From Elstera litoralis (GTDB lineage Bacteria; Pseudomonadota; Alphaproteobacteria; Elsterales; Elsteraceae), in assembly GCF_000963705.1 (NCBI RefSeq), contig NZ_LAJY01000437.1, positions 1 to 6,939 of the forward strand: 6,939 bases of DNA, read 5' to 3'. How positions within the stretch are numbered: position 1 is the first letter of the stretch; each line of letters opens with the position of its first letter. A program made the translations under genes and the position numbers. Shown piece by piece: positions 5,816 through 6,939 of the stretch. Under the pieces are notes generated by a model. It was not told where the DNA came from, searched no databases, and worked only from the letters and a program-made list of their open reading frames with translations.

Positions 5816-6766
5816 TCAGCCTTCCTTCGAAACCTGCAACGCCCGCGCATAGACCGCCCGGCGCGGCTGGCCGGTGGCGGTGGCGATCAAATCGGCGGCA
5901 TCGCGGACGCTATGGCTTTTGAGCGCATCGCGCAGCATCGTATCGAGATCGGCTTCGGCGGTGGCGGCCTCGGCCCCCGGCGGCGCGACGACGATGACGA
6001 TTTCCCCGCGCGGCGGCCCGGCTTCCGTGTAATGGCGGGCGAGGTCGGGCAGCGGTGCACGCCGAACTTCCTCATAGAGTTTGGTAATCTCGCGCACCAG
6101 GGCGGCCTCACGCGGGCCGAAGACGGTGGCCATATCGGCCAAACTATCGGCAACGCGCGACGGGCCTTCGAAGAAAATCAAGGTTGCCGGAACTTTCGCC
6201 AAGTCGCGGAACAGGCTTTGCCGCGCGCCAGATTTATGGTCGGGAAAGCCCGCGAACAGGAAACGATCAGAGGGAAGCCCCGAAAGCTGCACGGCGGTCA
6301 GCACCGCCGACGCGCCGGGCAGGCTGGTAACGGGCAGCCCTTCCGCCTGGGCTTCGCGCACCAGCTTATAGCCGGGGTCGGAAATCAGCGGCATGCCGGC
6401 GTCTGAGACCAGCGCCACCACCTCGCCCGCGCGCACCCGCGCCAGCAGTTTCGGGCGCATCGCCGCGCCGTTATGGTCGTGATAGGCGACCAGCGGCGTC
6501 GGGATTCCATAGCGCCGCATCAGCGGGCCGGTGACGCGCGTATCCTCGCAGGCAATCACAGTTGCGCGCTTCAGCAGGTTCAGCGCGCGTAAGGTTATAT
6601 CCTCCGCATTGCCGATCGGCGTCGCCACCAGATAGAGCCCAGGTGAGAAACCCGCCCCAACCGCTTCCGAAATCTCGGTTTGCGCTGGATTTGTTGGGGT
6701 CTCCTCGGTAGGGTCAAGGCGGTTTTTGACACGGCGAGGGGTAGGGTTTTCGATGTCGGCTGTCAC
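5816..6766 (-). CDS. rsmI: 16S rRNA (cytidine1402-2'-O)-methyltransferase RsmI
   Basis: RsmI uses S-adenosylmethionine to methylate the 2'-OH of C1402 in the decoding centre of 16S rRNA. The tetrapyrrole-methylase-type domain starts at GLYLVATPIGN (residue 43 from the chosen start), then ACEDTRVTG, VSDAGMPLISDPGYKLV (most homologues have Thr where this has Met), PGASAVLTA and FFEGPSRV. A C-terminal helix-turn-helix-like segment ends at the TGA at 5816-5818. The start is uncertain. No ATG lies in frame between the conserved core and positions inside the divergent lipoprotein gene. The best candidate is GTG 6766, giving 316 aa against 286 in E. coli, with a 42-residue polar N-terminal tail and only a distant AGGA. 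That start overlaps the 5' end of the divergent gene by 14 bases. The frame stays open to the window edge, but the part beyond 6766 is not credible. Confidence 0.93.
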   Translation of the reverse strand: MTADIENPTPRRVKNRLDPTEETPTNPAQTEISEAVGAGFSPGLYLVATPIGNAEDITLRALNLLKRATVIACEDTRVTGPLMRRYGIPTPLVAYHDHNGAAMRPKLLARVRAGEVVALVSDAGMPLISDPGYKLVREAQAEGLPVTSLPGASAVLTAVQLSGLPSDRFLFAGFPDHKSGARQSLFRDLAKVPATLIFFEGPSRVADSLADMATVFGPREAALVREITKLYEEVRRAPLPDLARHYTEAGPPRGEIVIVVAPPGAEAATAEADLDTMLRDALKSHSVRDAADLIATATGQPRRAVYARALQVSKEG

Positions 6767-6939
6767 GCGCTCGGCGATCCTGGCATTGGGGCTTTTGATG
6801 GCGGCTTGCGGGCAAATGCCCGGCAGCAAGCCGACCGTATCGGACACGGCCCCCGCTTCGCAAGCAAAGCCGCCCATTGTGGCGCAACAACCGGCGGAAC
6901 CGACCTGGGCGACGCGCCCCGCCGGGCCGCCCCCCATCG
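6753..6939 (+). CDS. Lipoprotein N-terminus, candidate LppC/LpoA-type PBP activator (partial)
   Basis: This is a plus-strand reading frame of 62 codons cut by the window edge. It begins MSAVTRSAILALGLLMAAC, a short basic N-region, a hydrophobic core and a lipobox (LMAAC) with Cys19 as the lipidation site, followed by Gly rather than Asp, which suggests no inner-membrane retention signal. A Pro/Ala/Gln-rich linker follows, as expected for a tethered periplasmic protein. AGGG (6743-6746) lies 6 nt before the ATG. Identity is inferred from context only: in many alphaproteobacteria the gene divergent from rsmI encodes a penicillin-binding protein activator of the LppC family, which stimulates peptidoglycan synthesis. 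The diagnostic domain would lie outside the window, so another lipoprotein is possible. Confidence 0.75.
   Translation, partial: MSAVTRSAILALGLLMAACGQMPGSKPTVSDTAPASQAKPPIVAQQPAEPTWATRPAGPPPI
6804..6831. repeat. Nested inverted repeat in the lipoprotein signal region
   Basis: GCTTGC (6804-6809) pairs with GCAAGC (6826-6831), and inside it GGGC (6810-6813) pairs with GCCC (6818-6821) around an AAAT loop. Four bases (6822-6825) are left as a bulge. It falls on codons around the lipobox Cys and 38-65 bases upstream of the proposed rsmI GTG. It may be chance in GC-rich coding sequence. Confidence 0.35.

Noticed and set aside
6726..6754. TTGACA at 6726-6731 as the -35 of the lipoprotein gene
   Set aside because: With a normal spacer the -10 would fall on about 6749-6754, over the start codon, and no -10-like sequence is there.
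6767..6937. 57-residue N-terminal extension of RsmI up to ATG 6937
   Set aside because: It would cover the signal peptide of the divergent lipoprotein on the other strand and is not found in RsmI; it is only an open frame.

Overview
The window is a GC-rich, densely coded bacterial chromosomal segment, most likely from an alphaproteobacterium, possibly Rhodospirillales. The reasons are a CobS/CobT pair of the aerobic cobaltochelatase, an rsmI / yraN / gshB neighbourhood with a divergent lipoprotein gene, and the codon bias. The taxon is an inference from family resemblance and gene order; I recognised no specific genome. No tRNA, rRNA, CRISPR array or insertion sequence is visible.

Layout, from high to low coordinates. 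At 6753-6939 a plus-strand lipoprotein gene begins and runs off the edge (candidate LppC/LpoA-type penicillin-binding protein activator). Everything else is on the minus strand: rsmI (5816-6766, 16S rRNA methyltransferase); an ECF41 module made of an ECF41-type promoter (5770-5796), a carboxymuconolactone decarboxylase/AhpD-like gene (5281-5730) and an ECF41 sigma factor with a SnoaL-like C-terminal domain; yraN (4035-4415, UPF0102); gshB (3080-4019, glutathione synthetase); a 149-base gap with inverted repeats and a possible promoter; cobS (1903-2930); and cobT (3-1878).

The most informative regulatory feature is a match to the published ECF41 promoter, TGTCACA-N16-CGTC, upstream of the CMD gene. 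CMD, sigma factor, yraN and gshB are packed with gaps of 3 nt, an overlap and 15 nt, and I see no terminator between them. The self-activating ECF41 unit therefore sits between rsmI and yraN and could drive glutathione synthesis by read-through.

The second theme is frame disruption. cobT, cobS and gshB each contain one single-base indel in a homopolymer or GC-repeat. Correcting each gives family-like sequence across the junction and normal lengths (624, 342 and 312 aa). Three such events in about 4 kb point first to sequencing or assembly error; real gene decay is the alternative. The sigma gene may carry a fourth problem, because its frame runs about 50 codons past the normal ECF41 end and into yraN. 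As given, cobS and gshB would make proteins with wrong C-termini, while cobT could still be rescued by an ATG at 1871.
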